Source of the DNA: Saprospiraceae bacterium
GTDB lineage: Bacteria > Bacteroidota > Bacteroidia > Chitinophagales > Saprospiraceae
Direction: 5' to 3'
Assembly (NCBI GenBank): GCA_021604865.1
Contig: BQJU01000030.1
Span: forward strand, 1-64,000
Length of the DNA: 64,000 nucleotides
This document shows positions 45,404 to 56,500 of the stretch, piece by piece. The notes below the pieces were generated by a model that saw only the letters and a list, made by a program, of their open reading frames with translations, was not told the origin of the DNA and ran no database searches. A program made the position numbers and the translations under genes. Each line of letters starts with the position of its first letter. The first letter of the stretch is position 1.

Positions 45404-47770
45404 TTACTTTTCCTGCGACATGGACGGAGGGGCACAGTCTTTACAAACTCCCCATGAAGTATTTGGTTTCGCCCCCATGATAATTTTTAAGGTGCCTCCA
45501 TCGACAAGTTCGTCGTGATAAAACCAGGGTTTATTCAATGGTTTGCCGTCCAGGGTGGCCGATTGGATATATTTGTTTTCCTTTGAATTGTTTACGGTCT
45601 CGATAACAAAGGTCTTTCCAGGATAATACCGGTTATCTAAGTGAATGGTCACTTTGTCAAAAACTGGACTGCCTATTTCGTACACTGGTCTTTGTTCTGC
45701 ACCTCCTCTCATTTCAAAAAGGCCCATCGAACTCATCACATACCAGGCGCCCATTTGTCCTTGGTCTTCATCACCTGGCCATCCCTCAGCAGGTCCCAGG
45801 CCGTAATAGACATCCATGATTTCCCTGGCCCATTTTTGCGTCAACCAAGGTTTGCCGGAATAATTAAACAGGTAGGCTGCCTGCATATTGGGTTGATTGC
45901 CATGATTGATCGGTAAAACCCCCATTGAAAGCAGGCTATTTTCATGGGTAAATTCAGAATTAAACCGCCACTCTTTTGATTTGAGAAAACCGGCCTCCAA
46001 TCGTTGGTTAAAGGTATCTATGCCCATTAGCTCTATCAATCCGGCTAAATCATGCGGCACAAACCAGCTATATTGCCAGGCATTTCCTTCACACCAGCCA
46101 GACCCTAAAAATGTGGTGCAGCAATAAGGATGAAAATCAGGCTTGAAACTGCCATCTGCCATCCTTAAATTCATGTAGCCAACACTTTTATCCCACTGAT
46201 TTTTATAACTATAGGCTCTTTTTGTAAAATATTCGTAATCCTCCTTTTTTCCTAAAGACTTTGCCATTTGGCTTACCGACCAATCATCAAAAGCATACTC
46301 CAGGGTATTTGAAGAAGGGCCTGCTTCATAAGGCACATAACCGTATTTCAAATACTCTTCTAACTGGCGGTTGCCAACAAATCCACCGGCCTTATGCGCA
46401 ATACCCGGTGTAGTCTGAACGTGCCTTATGGCTTCGTATGCTTTATCGATATCGTAGTTTCGAATGCCCTTTTGGTAAGCACTCACAATCAGTGGCACCT
46501 CATGTGAAGCGACCATGATACTTGAGTATTCAATACCGGTAGGTCCTTTAGTCAACCAGCCACCCCTGTCGTAAATTTCCAGCAGTGATTTGACCCAGCT
46601 ATTCGCTATTTCAGGAGTGGCCAGGGTCCAGAGCTGATTGAGGTTCCAAAAGGTATTCCAAAAAGCATCTCCTCCATAGATCGGAGAAGCAGGATCTTCC
46701 AGCTCGCGTACCTTTTCGTACATGTCCACATATTTGCCGTTGACATCACTCCAGATGGTTCGTCCTACATAAGACCGGTACATATTGGTATAAAACTTCT
46801 TTTTGTCGGTCTCATTTTTGGTTTCTACTTCTATCACCTTCAGCAGGTCGTTCCAGGTATCTCTGGCGTTTTTTCTGACGGCCTCAAAATCCCATCCAAA
46901 GGGTTCTACCAACTCTTTTTCCATATTCAACCTGGCCTGCTCAATGCTGACCAGAGAGATGCCGGTCTGCACCAATACCTGGTCTCCTTTTTGCAAATCA
47001 AATTGAACAAATGCACCAATATCGGAATGATCCCAACCGGAGAACATTTTTTCTACATTGTACTGAATGCCATCTCTCGTCCAGCCATTAAAAGAACTAA
47101 ATGGTTTGTTGAACCGCATGACCCAATGAAGGATGTATTCGTTATAACCCGCTCCCCGAAGGCTCTGATGCATCGAAAACCCTTCTATTTCCGTGTCGCT
47201 TATTTTAGTAATATGCCCATTAAATAATTCATAACTGTATTCCGAATCAATCTGTAAATCAATGAGGATTCTCGCTGAGTCAACTTCGTCAAAAGTATAA
47301 CGTTGAAAGCCCGCTCTGGTGGTAGACGTCAGCTCGGCCTTGACTTTGTAGTCGTCCAGGTAAACCGAGTAATAACCCGGCGTAGCAGTTTCCCTTTCAT
47401 GCGAAAAACGAGATCGATAGCCCAAATCCGGGTTGTCTTCCTCGCCAGATTTCACCTTTAACGGGCCATTGGTGGGCATCGTGAGCAAACCCGCCATCGT
47501 CCAGGAATGAACATGACTAAAACCAGTAATATTTTCTACATCATACTCATAACCGGCCTTCCACCCTCGCCGTTCATTATCAGGACTCAATTTCACCATT
47601 CCAAATGGCATCGCCACTCCCGGAAACATCATCCAGCGAGAATCATGGGTTCCGGATAAGGGATCTACATAATCTACCGGCTCTTGCTGAGCATAGGAAT
47701 GATTGATCACTCCTGCTAAAAATAGCAGTGTGATCAGTTGTACTTTTATTATTTTAATTGATGTTGGCAT
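45404..47770 (-). CDS. Alpha-mannosidase, glycoside hydrolase family 92
   Basis: A 788-residue exported calcium-dependent exo-alpha-mannosidase. The signal peptide starts at MPTSIKII and ends HSYAQ; the longer open frame back to 47848 has no sense as a leader. Family 92 signatures are clear: VDPLSGT and FPGVAMPFGMVKLSPDN near the N-terminus, GFSHVHSWTM, GGDAFWNTFWNLNQLW, and EDQGQMGAWYVMSSMG towards the end. The enzyme trims alpha-mannose from N-glycans or yeast-type mannan. It lies in the run of mannose genes here and would work in the periplasm or at the surface. Confidence 0.93.
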   Translation of the reverse strand: MPTSIKIIKVQLITLLFLAGVINHSYAQQEPVDYVDPLSGTHDSRWMMFPGVAMPFGMVKLSPDNERRGWKAGYEYDVENITGFSHVHSWTMAGLLTMPTNGPLKVKSGEEDNPDLGYRSRFSHERETATPGYYSVYLDDYKVKAELTSTTRAGFQRYTFDEVDSARILIDLQIDSEYSYELFNGHITKISDTEIEGFSMHQSLRGAGYNEYILHWVMRFNKPFSSFNGWTRDGIQYNVEKMFSGWDHSDIGAFVQFDLQKGDQVLVQTGISLVSIEQARLNMEKELVEPFGWDFEAVRKNARDTWNDLLKVIEVETKNETDKKKFYTNMYRSYVGRTIWSDVNGKYVDMYEKVRELEDPASPIYGGDAFWNTFWNLNQLWTLATPEIANSWVKSLLEIYDRGGWLTKGPTGIEYSSIMVASHEVPLIVSAYQKGIRNYDIDKAYEAIRHVQTTPGIAHKAGGFVGNRQLEEYLKYGYVPYEAGPSSNTLEYAFDDWSVSQMAKSLGKKEDYEYFTKRAYSYKNQWDKSVGYMNLRMADGSFKPDFHPYCCTTFLGSGWCEGNAWQYSWFVPHDLAGLIELMGIDTFNQRLEAGFLKSKEWRFNSEFTHENSLLSMGVLPINHGNQPNMQAAYLFNYSGKPWLTQKWAREIMDVYYGLGPAEGWPGDEDQGQMGAWYVMSSMGLFEMRGGAEQRPVYEIGSPVFDKVTIHLDNRYYPGKTFVIETVNNSKENKYIQSATLDGKPLNKPWFYHDELVDGGTLKIIMGAKPNTSWGVCKDCAPPSMSQEK

Positions 47771-47980
47771 AAAGTATATCTTGATTTGATTATGGGATGT
47801 GGGATGAATAACTGTCCGATTTCGATAGAATAGTGATTTTGTTTCCAATCTGTTCCTCCGCTAAAGCTTCGGCGACACGCGGAAGGCGATCGTTCCCGCC
47901 CATAGCCAAAGCACTCCTAGAAAAGTGGACACTTATTGATACCTCGTCCCCACAGCTTATAACATTGATTCCTGACTCCC

Positions 47981-49327
47981 CTACCAAGCCTGTTCAATCT
48001 CTTCCAATGTCTTTCCTTTCGTTTCAGGTACTTTATTATAGGTGAAAAGCATTCCTAAAAATGCCATGGCAGCAAATACCCAAAATGTAAATGCCGGACC
48101 AATACGCTCTAAAAGGATGGGGAATAGTTGTGTGACAAGATACACTGCAACCCATAACGAAAAGGTCGCCACAGACATTGCCACTCCGCGCATCTTCGTC
48201 GGGAATATTTCTGAAATAACCACCCAGGTTATCGGACCAAAAGAAAAGGCAAAACAAGCGATGTAACACAGTATAAAAAACAACAAACCCATACCTTTCA
48301 TTTGGAAATAGAAGGCAGCTCCCACGGCTACTAAGCTGATAAACATGCCCAGGCCACCATATAATAGTAGGGATTTTCGTCCCCATTTATCCACCATACC
48401 AATTGCTACGAAGGTGAATAAGGTATTGATAACGCCAATAATGAGTGTTTGAAAAAAAGCTGAATTCGCCGTTTCACCAATTTCTTTAAAGATCTCCGGC
48501 GCATAATACATGATGGCATTGATCCCCTGCACCTGAGAAAATATAGCCAATACGATACCGACTATAATGGCTGGGCGAAATTTGCCTACAAATAACTCCC
48601 TCAAAGTACCTTCCTCTTCTTTGAGGCTTTCTTTTATTTCAGCTAATATGCTCTTCGCTTTTTCGGGACCATTGATCTTATTCAGCACATCCAGGGCTTC
48701 GTCATCCCTTCCTTCTTTGGTTAACCACCGCGGACTTTCCGGCACAAAAAACATGGCGATCAGAAAAAGGACAGCCGGAATGGTTTCTGAGCCAAACATA
48801 TAGCGCCACCCAAGATTAACATTCCAGGATTCGTCTCCCATGTTCTGGATCATTAAATTGACAAAGAAAATGATCAGGATACCCAATACAATTGCCAGCT
48901 GATACAGAGATACCAATTGACCCCGAATCTTTGCCGGTGCTAATTCGGTAATGTAAAGCGGAGATAACATAGACGCTGCACCGACTCCAATGCCACCTAT
49001 TAGCCTCGCGGCAACAAAAACACTCAAGGTTTCCGGCAAGGCGGAGCCAACTGCAGAAACACCAAATAAGACCGCCGTAAGAATCAAAATCTTCTTTCGT
49101 CCAAACCGGCCACTAAGGGTTCCCGCAATCATGGCGCCGATGATACATCCAATAATCGCACTTGAAGCGGCCCATCCTTTCATCGCTGCCGAAAGCACAA
49201 ATTTGGTCTGTAAAAACCCGATAGCGCCTGAAATAACCGCTGTATCATAACCGAACAACAAGCCGCCCAGGGCAGCACTTGCCGTCAGTAGATAAACGTA
49301 TTTCTTGTTGTAAGTTTCGTTGTTCAT
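47981..49327 (-). CDS. Sugar porter family MFS transporter
   Basis: A 448-residue inner-membrane symporter with 12 predicted helices. Diagnostic motifs are GGLLFGYDTAVISG at the first helix, SGRFGRKK in the loop after helix 2, PESPRWL before the central loop, GRKSLLLYG in the second half and PETKGKTLEEIE at the end. It most likely imports the mannose released by GH92. The start is ATG 49327; a TTG at 49351 overlapping the upstream stop is less likely. It is placed between the isomerase and GH92 genes, 20 bp after the isomerase. Confidence 0.92.
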   Translation of the reverse strand: MNNETYNKKYVYLLTASAALGGLLFGYDTAVISGAIGFLQTKFVLSAAMKGWAASSAIIGCIIGAMIAGTLSGRFGRKKILILTAVLFGVSAVGSALPETLSVFVAARLIGGIGVGAASMLSPLYITELAPAKIRGQLVSLYQLAIVLGILIIFFVNLMIQNMGDESWNVNLGWRYMFGSETIPAVLFLIAMFFVPESPRWLTKEGRDDEALDVLNKINGPEKAKSILAEIKESLKEEEGTLRELFVGKFRPAIIVGIVLAIFSQVQGINAIMYYAPEIFKEIGETANSAFFQTLIIGVINTLFTFVAIGMVDKWGRKSLLLYGGLGMFISLVAVGAAFYFQMKGMGLLFFILCYIACFAFSFGPITWVVISEIFPTKMRGVAMSVATFSLWVAVYLVTQLFPILLERIGPAFTFWVFAAMAFLGMLFTYNKVPETKGKTLEEIEQAW

Positions 49328-49347
49328 ATAAGTTGGTTTTCTTATGC

Positions 49348-51090
49348 TCAATATTTGACAAAGGCTTTAATCGTAGCACATTCTTCCTGACTACCCTCCC
49401 CATAAGGGCGGATCGTATAGGCGCCCACATTAGCAGGGATAATGAAGGTTTCTGCATAATGAACCACAAAGGGTTCAAAATTTCCCGCCGGGCTTTCTAC
49501 TATTGCTTCCCTCCCCTGCACCAGATTTAGCACGTTTAAATTGCCTCGGGTGTCATGGTGTACTTTTTTGGTAAACCAATGGCGAACGGTTTCAATAAAT
49601 TCTGTTTCATGGAGGCCTGTTTTTTCAGCACGCCAGCCATCCCCTTCCTCCAGGTATTCAAATCGGTTGATCAGATTTTTTTTGGTCCATTCGGTCCTTC
49701 TGTCCCATTGGATGGACTTCTCCCCTCTTTCAATATTGATGGGTCTGGGCAATCCATCCATACCCAGTCGGCCCCAATCCCATAATTTGAAGGTAAATAT
49801 GTAAGGCGTTGCACTGATTTCCAGGACCATGCTATTTGTACATGAGCAGTGTACGGTACCCGCAGGGATAAGAAAATGGTCGTGTTTTTTAGCTGGCCAA
49901 TTTTCTACATGTTTTTCCGCATCAAAAAATTGGCCTTCCTGTTGGGCAGCCTTCAACTCCTGAATCATCAGGTCGGGATTTACGTCCTCCTTTAATCCCA
50001 GATAAACGATAGCATCCTGACCAGCATCCAGCATATAATAACTTTCATCCTGGGTATAATGCATGCCAAAATGTTCCTGGATATATTCCGTCAAGGGATG
50101 AACCTGAAGGCTTAGGTTGCCACCATCCATGGTATCCAAAAAATCAAAACGGATAGGAAATTCATCTCCAAACCTGGCATACACTCCTGCGCCCAATAGT
50201 TGTTTAGGCCGGAAAAATACCAGATTTGACGCAGGGAGTTCCATCGTGGTCTCCCCAAACTGAAACTGGACACTATTCTCCTCCGGGACACAATCGAAAC
50301 ACCAGGCAAAATTGGCGGGTTCTTTATCCAGGTCACAAACCTCTCTCATCCATTGTCCACCCCAGGGGCCTGGATCAAAAAAGGGAACAACTCTGAATGG
50401 TTGATTGACCGCCTGCTCCATAGCCGTTTGAAAAACCTCAATGCTAATCATCTTCGGGTGGTCAGGCTGATTGGTATCCAATAGGTAATGCCAATGATCA
50501 ATTGTCTTTTTCTTTAGGCGGTCACATATTTGCCAATCGACAAAATAAGCCCGCTTATACTTTCTGGCTATTTCCAGGTCGCAATTTTTTACCCCCAGAT
50601 TACTGACTTCCCCCCTGCGCATCCGTTGCTGGATTTCCCACCGGGCCATGTCCGCATAAACCAATACATCAGGATCAGAAACCAAATGGCTTGCTCCGGT
50701 ACCGTATAGGACCACTATTTCGCTATTCTTTTGATCTATTTGCGCGCGCAGGGACGTTACTTTTTTATCGTCAAAAAAGGCTTCAATGTTCAAGCGCGTC
50801 CTAAAACCAAAAATCCGATCATCAGTCACATCAGGAAAAGTCAATGCATCAATTTCCGAGGCTGACTTATAGGCCTGCTGTGCATTAATCATAGAATCAG
50901 CCTTAAATACAGCAGCTAAAGCCTTTTCCAATTCCCCTTCATTGACCCCATGGTAACATTCTATGACCAGAATACCTCTGCCTGATAGTTTGCTTTTTAG
51001 TTGTGCCAAGATTGCAGACCACCCCGTCGTACATTGCTGAGCACTATGCATCTTGATAGCCGGGTATTTATCGTAATTTGACTTTCTCAA
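49348..51090 (-). CDS. Class I mannose-6-phosphate isomerase with N-terminal kinase-like domain
   Basis: A 580-residue cytoplasmic enzyme converting mannose 6-phosphate to fructose 6-phosphate. The C-terminal half is the cupin-type isomerase: LQVHPLTEYIQEHFG with the zinc-binding His, the DESYYMLD segment, and IPAGTVHCSC with another ligand. The N-terminal 200 residues resemble a uridine-kinase-like fold, but the P-loop position (CYHGVNEGEL) lacks the nucleotide-binding Lys, so kinase activity is improbable. The gene abuts the ROK kinase gene (stop next to start), which supplies the phosphorylated sugar. Confidence 0.85.
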   Translation of the reverse strand: MRKSNYDKYPAIKMHSAQQCTTGWSAILAQLKSKLSGRGILVIECYHGVNEGELEKALAAVFKADSMINAQQAYKSASEIDALTFPDVTDDRIFGFRTRLNIEAFFDDKKVTSLRAQIDQKNSEIVVLYGTGASHLVSDPDVLVYADMARWEIQQRMRRGEVSNLGVKNCDLEIARKYKRAYFVDWQICDRLKKKTIDHWHYLLDTNQPDHPKMISIEVFQTAMEQAVNQPFRVVPFFDPGPWGGQWMREVCDLDKEPANFAWCFDCVPEENSVQFQFGETTMELPASNLVFFRPKQLLGAGVYARFGDEFPIRFDFLDTMDGGNLSLQVHPLTEYIQEHFGMHYTQDESYYMLDAGQDAIVYLGLKEDVNPDLMIQELKAAQQEGQFFDAEKHVENWPAKKHDHFLIPAGTVHCSCTNSMVLEISATPYIFTFKLWDWGRLGMDGLPRPINIERGEKSIQWDRRTEWTKKNLINRFEYLEEGDGWRAEKTGLHETEFIETVRHWFTKKVHHDTRGNLNVLNLVQGREAIVESPAGNFEPFVVHYAETFIIPANVGAYTIRPYGEGSQEECATIKAFVKY

Positions 51091-52047
51091 TTAAATAGGT
51101 TTTGTTATGGTATAATTCATTCCTAATAATGCAGCATATTCTGGCTGCTCTGCCTTCTTCAGTTCTACAAATTCCGAATTTATCCATCCGTGCTGATCCA
51201 ATACTTTTTTGAAGTATGGGAAAATAATTTCATGACTTTTCATAATGCCTCCTCCACAAATGATACAATCCGGGTTATAAGCCAAAACCATATTGACCAG
51301 CGCCATTCCCCATGCTTGCAGACAATCTTCCAACACTTTATTATAAAATTGGTGCCCCTTTGCTGCCTGATCAAAAAGGTATTTAAAGTCAATATTTTCA
51401 AAGCTGGTTAGCTCAACTGAAGCCAATTCCTGCTGATCCTCTGCTGCCCACATCTTTTGTACTTTATGTGGCAATGACCAACTCGAAGCTACGGCTTCCG
51501 TACAGCCAATATTCCCACAATTGCAAAGGTCACCATCATAATCAATAATGGAATGCCCGGCTAAATTTCCAGCGATATAGTCTTTCCCGTTTAATAAATG
51601 ACCATCCAACATGACGCCGGAACCAATACCCGTTCCAAAAGTCAACATAACTAGATTACGGTAGCCTTTACCTGCCCCATATTCCGCTTCCCCAAGCAAT
51701 GCTGCCTTTGCATCATTTTGAAGCGCTATCGGCACCCCCCATTTATTCCTGGCCCATTGATTTAAATCGAGCCCGGCAGCATCCGTATACTTCACATAGT
51801 GGGATAGAATCTTGTTCTTTTTACTATCCACAAAACAAGGCAAGGCTATTCCTATGCCCGCAAGCTGATCCGTCTGTTTATGCTCCGCCAGGTATTGATC
51901 AATTACCCTTTCTAACTTCACCAAAATTGGCTGCAAAGCACTATTGTCTTTTACTTCCGACAAGTTCGTTTGTACGATTTTATCTCCCGCTATCACACCC
52001 GATTTTATCCGGGTACCTCCTATGTCAAAGCAAATTGTAAATGGCAT
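51091..52047 (-). CDS. ROK-family sugar kinase, probable mannokinase
   Basis: A 318-residue cytoplasmic kinase of the ROK family. The phosphate motif FDIGGTRIKSG is at 5-15. The catalytic region includes LQNDAKAALLGEAEYG and GTGIGSGVMLDG. The zinc-binding signature CNCGNIGCTEA is intact. No N-terminal DNA-binding domain is present, so this is an enzyme and not a repressor. Its partner genes, mannose-6-phosphate isomerase and GH92, point to mannose as substrate, although ROK kinases are often promiscuous. Confidence 0.9.
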   Translation of the reverse strand: MPFTICFDIGGTRIKSGVIAGDKIVQTNLSEVKDNSALQPILVKLERVIDQYLAEHKQTDQLAGIGIALPCFVDSKKNKILSHYVKYTDAAGLDLNQWARNKWGVPIALQNDAKAALLGEAEYGAGKGYRNLVMLTFGTGIGSGVMLDGHLLNGKDYIAGNLAGHSIIDYDGDLCNCGNIGCTEAVASSWSLPHKVQKMWAAEDQQELASVELTSFENIDFKYLFDQAAKGHQFYNKVLEDCLQAWGMALVNMVLAYNPDCIICGGGIMKSHEIIFPYFKKVLDQHGWINSEFVELKKAEQPEYAALLGMNYTITKPI

Positions 52048-52080
52048 TTGTTATGAATGTGGTGAATATTTATCTTTCCA

Positions 52081-53571
52081 TCAATACCCTTGATTTTGCG
52101 GTAATAAATTTTGATTTAAATCCAATTCTTCCTGTGGAATAGGAAATAAGCTGTGAAAATCCATCGGTTGTGCATTGGGTTTCGCCTCGGAAACCTTTTC
52201 TTTTAATTTTCCATATCTGACCAGATCAAACCACCGTTTTCCTTCACCTGTAAATTCCCATCTACGTTCATTCAATAGTGCCGTTTTGAATGCTTCATAA
52301 CTCAAATTTCCCAAATCAGGGAGCACATCAAGTTCTTCTACACCATTAAATCTTGCTCTTTTCCTTATGGTGTTGACAGCATCATAAGCCTCCTGATTGG
52401 GGCCATTATTTTTTTCATTGATGGCCTCTGCTTTCATTAAAAAAACGTCGGAATAACGGAGATAGGGTAAATCATTTTCGGTGTTGCCTGCATTGGGTTC
52501 AGATTCTTCATCCCAATATTTTCTGATATGGGGTTCTACATTTTTAACGGTGCCATCCAGCGCAAATACCTGTGTCATCAATGTCACAGCCCTTCTGCGA
52601 TCATTGGCATCATAACTATTGTACAAATTTTGAGTGGCTACCTGCCAGCCTTGTGCATTCACTCCGGGTATTTGCTGCGATAGCTCTTTGGGCAAAAGGC
52701 GAACATTAAACTGCCCCACTTCCCAAAAAGATATCGCCCCATTGGCATCACCAAAACCTATGTTAAAAATAGCTTCTTTCCCATTTTCATTGGCAATGCG
52801 AAAGGCATCCGCAAAATCTTCCCACAATTCATATCGGCCTGAAGCAATTACTGCATTACAGAGATTGATACAGTCATCCCATGCTCCGAGTGTCAGGTGT
52901 ACCTTGGCCAATAAAGTCATAGCAGCACCACTGGTAGCCCGCCCCAGACCGTCGCCGCGGCTGTAACTATCCACTAAGTTGTCAGCAGCAAATTGCAGGT
53001 CCTGCTTTATCTGGGCATAGATATCTGCTGTGGCGCTTTTAACAGGAAAAAGGGGTGGTTCAATATCAATAATTAAAGGTACCTGACCAAACATTCTTAC
53101 CAGGTCAAAATAGAGCAGCGCCCTCAGGAAATGCGCTTCGCCCAACAAACTGGCTTTTCTGGTCTCATCCATGTTGACTTTGGGGATGCCATTGATCGCA
53201 AAGTTTGCATTACTGATGCCCTTGTAGGCATTTTGCCAAAAGTCATACAAGGTACCATTGACAGCCGTATGGGTAAAGGTCTCCAATTGATCATATTCCA
53301 ACACCCCAACAAAACGGTTCTCCATCTCATCACTGGCCAAACCCGTTGCTACCCAATAACTGCTGTGGTATACGCCACCAAATGTAGGCGGCAAACTGGT
53401 AGAATTAAGAATAGCATATATAGCATTTACTGATGAGATAGCATCATTTTCTGTTTCAAAGTAGTTGTCAACAAAAATTTGATCTTGTGGGTCTTCCACC
53501 AATATATCCGTGCAGGAGAAGGTGCCAAAAATCAAACTCATTAATAGAAAATAGTATATTCGATTATTCAT
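52081..53571 (-). CDS. SusD/RagB family surface glycan-binding lipoprotein
   Basis: A 496-residue outer-membrane lipoprotein that captures oligosaccharides and acts as the lid of its SusC partner. The leader ends FGTFSC, with the lipidated Cys near 20. Typical SusD features follow: DQIFVDNYFETENDAISSVNAIY in pieces, the TPR-like LGEAHFLRALLYFDLVRMFG helix pair, and the C-terminal NERRWEFTGEGKRWFDLVRYG signature. It lies 23 bp downstream of susC. The likely ligand is alpha-mannan, judged by the downstream genes. Confidence 0.94.
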   Translation of the reverse strand: MNNRIYYFLLMSLIFGTFSCTDILVEDPQDQIFVDNYFETENDAISSVNAIYAILNSTSLPPTFGGVYHSSYWVATGLASDEMENRFVGVLEYDQLETFTHTAVNGTLYDFWQNAYKGISNANFAINGIPKVNMDETRKASLLGEAHFLRALLYFDLVRMFGQVPLIIDIEPPLFPVKSATADIYAQIKQDLQFAADNLVDSYSRGDGLGRATSGAAMTLLAKVHLTLGAWDDCINLCNAVIASGRYELWEDFADAFRIANENGKEAIFNIGFGDANGAISFWEVGQFNVRLLPKELSQQIPGVNAQGWQVATQNLYNSYDANDRRRAVTLMTQVFALDGTVKNVEPHIRKYWDEESEPNAGNTENDLPYLRYSDVFLMKAEAINEKNNGPNQEAYDAVNTIRKRARFNGVEELDVLPDLGNLSYEAFKTALLNERRWEFTGEGKRWFDLVRYGKLKEKVSEAKPNAQPMDFHSLFPIPQEELDLNQNLLPQNQGY

Positions 53572-53594
53572 AATAATTGAAATTTTGGCTCACA

Positions 53595-56500
53595 TTAAAA
53601 AGTTAGCTGAACACCGCCAAGAATGGTTCTCGATAAGGGATATCCTCCATAGTCTATGCCTTGCAGCAAGCTGTTTTGGCCAAAAGCAAAAACCTCCGGA
53701 TCGTAACCGGAATAATTGGTAAGCGTCAATAAATTGGTAGCACTTACATAGATTCTCGTTCGTTTGATCTTTACCTTTTCTGTTATTTTTTGAGGGAAGG
53801 TATAACCTAGGGTTATATTTTTAATTCGAACATAGGAGGCATCTTCTATTTGTGCATCACTAAATATATTGCGCTCATTGGGGGCCACTTTGGGATATTC
53901 ATTGTTTGGATTTTCTGGTGTCCAGCGGTTTTCCCAATATTCGCGAAGCACATTGGTTTCTCCTTGCAAGGTGCCTATTTCAAACAAATATGCATTGACC
54001 ATTTCATTGCCTTGTGATCCGGTTAAGAAGATGGACAAATCGAAATTTTTGTATTCAAAATTATTGGTCATGCTCCAGATAAAATCAGGCATGGCGCTAC
54101 CCAGTATCTGGCGATCTGCCTCTGAAATAACCCCGTCAGGCTGCCCCGTGAGGTTGCCTTCAATATCCCGTCCATTCCAATCAACGTACTTACGATCACC
54201 TGCTTTTGCATTCTGGCCTAATAATTGGGCAGCAGCATTGGCTTCTTCATTTGATTGAAATATGCCGTCAGATTGCAACCCAAAGAAGGTGCCAATGGAT
54301 TGTCCTTCTCTTAAAAAGCTCCACCCAGCGGGAACATGCAAAACGCCAGGTACCGGAATATCATTACCATTGACCAAAGAAATGATTTCATTCTGGTTGA
54401 TGGAAAAATTAATATTCGTCTTCCAGCTAAACTTTCCAGTGGTGTTGCGGGAATTGATATTTAACTCGAATCCTTGATTTCTCAACTCGCCAATATTGGA
54501 TAAGAAGCTTGAAAATCCAGAGGTGGTTGGGATAGGGGTGTTGAGTAATAAATCTGTGGTATTTTTGCTATAGACATCTACGACAAGACCTATACGGCCA
54601 TCAAAGAAATCCATATCTATTCCTAAGTCAAATTGGTTGGTCCGCTCCCACTTTAGATCAGGATTTGGAAACCGCAAAGGCTCAAACCCGATATACGATT
54701 CCGTATTGGTAAAAGTACCCTGCCCTAATGGTCCGACAGTAGCCAGGGAGGTAAAAGATGGAATCTCCTGATTGCCAATGACGCCATAACTCACCCGGAC
54801 TTTCAGTGTACTGAAAACATCCAGTTTTTTGATAAAATCCTCCTGGTGTAATTTATACGCTACCGAGGCCGAAGGGAAAAAGCCATACTTGCTGTTTTTA
54901 CCAAATTTGGAAGAACCATCCAACCTGCCAGTCAAGGTCACCAGGAATTTATTATCAAAGGAATAATTCACTCTACCCAAATAAGACAATATACCCCAGG
55001 AAGATTCTCCGGTAGCAGGTGGTTGGGGATTTAATGCGGAACTTAGGCTGTGGTAACCTGTTCTATTATCTTGATAATCAAGTGCAAATGCAAATAAACG
55101 TTCTGCTTTAAAACCCTGAATGGAATAACCTACCAAGGCATCAACGGCATGTCTTTCTGCAAATTTTTGATTGTAGTTTAAGGTAAATTCTGAAAGCCAG
55201 GTCATTCCGTCTACCGTACCGACCACCGCCTCTCCATTATTGGGTTCTGTTCTTTTTAAAAAATTCGGAACAAACCGGTTTTCCTTAACGGAGAAACCAT
55301 CAATGCCTAAACTAGCTTTAAATGCCAAATTTTCAAAAATGTTGAAAGCACCGTACATGGAAGCGATCACTCTGGAATTTAAACTGAGGTTATCCGTTTC
55401 CAAAGCATCAGCTACCGGGTTGCCAATATTCCTTCCCCGATCATCCTGGAAGGTATAACCGCCTGGCCTATTGGGATTCAATACGGGAAGTGTAGGCTGA
55501 AAGAGCACAGCTGATACGGTGGCACCAGGCAGTAATGTCCCGGTTCCTTGTGAGCCGGTCAATACGCCGTTTGATTTAATGTGGCTTAGGCCAATGCTGG
55601 ATCCCACACTGAATCGGTCGGATACATTGTGTTCCAGATTCACCCTAAAGTTGTAGCGTTCAAAGTCAGAATTCAAAATGATGCCGTCCTGCTGAAAATA
55701 GCCGCCCGAAATGGCATAATTCGTCTTCTGGCTGCCTCCGGTAAAACCCAATTGGTAATTTTGTATCGGAGCATCCCGGAATATGGCATCCTGCCAATCG
55801 GTTCCTTTTCCAATTTCTTCCGGGATAATGTACCGGACATCTACCGGGAAACCTTGCTCCTTGTTATAGGCATTGATATAATGGGCAAAATCTTCGCCAT
55901 CCAGCAATTCCAGCTGATTTTGAACCTGCTGAACACCATAAGAAGCACTAAAGGTCATGGCAGCACGATCTTCACCACCTTTTTTGGTAGTGATCAAAAC
56001 AACCCCATTTGCCCCTCTGGAACCATATAATGCAGTAGCTGAAGCATCTTTTAATATTTCAATGGACTCGATATCTGAAGGGTTAATGGCTGATAATCCA
56101 TTCAAAGCAGATCCCGCTGCAGCACCTACATTGGTCTGTCCGTTATCGGTATTCAATAACATTCCATCTATGACATAGAGTGGTTCATTTCCGGCATTGA
56201 TGGAACTCGTCCCCCGGATGCGGATGGAGGTCTCCCCTCCTGGTCGGCCGCTGACCTGATTGACCTGTACCCCAGCAGCCCGGCCTTGCAATGCCTGGTC
56301 TAAGGAGGTGGGATTTACCTTTGTAATCTCTTCAGACGAAATAGAGGAAACGGCCCCGGTAAGGTCACTCTTTTTGACAGTACCGTAAGCAACGACCACG
56401 ACCTCATCCAAAATTTCACTTTCTTCCTCCATTTCAATGGTCAAAAATTCACTGGTGGATACCGTGATTTCCAGGTCTTTGTAACCCAAATAGGTGAATT

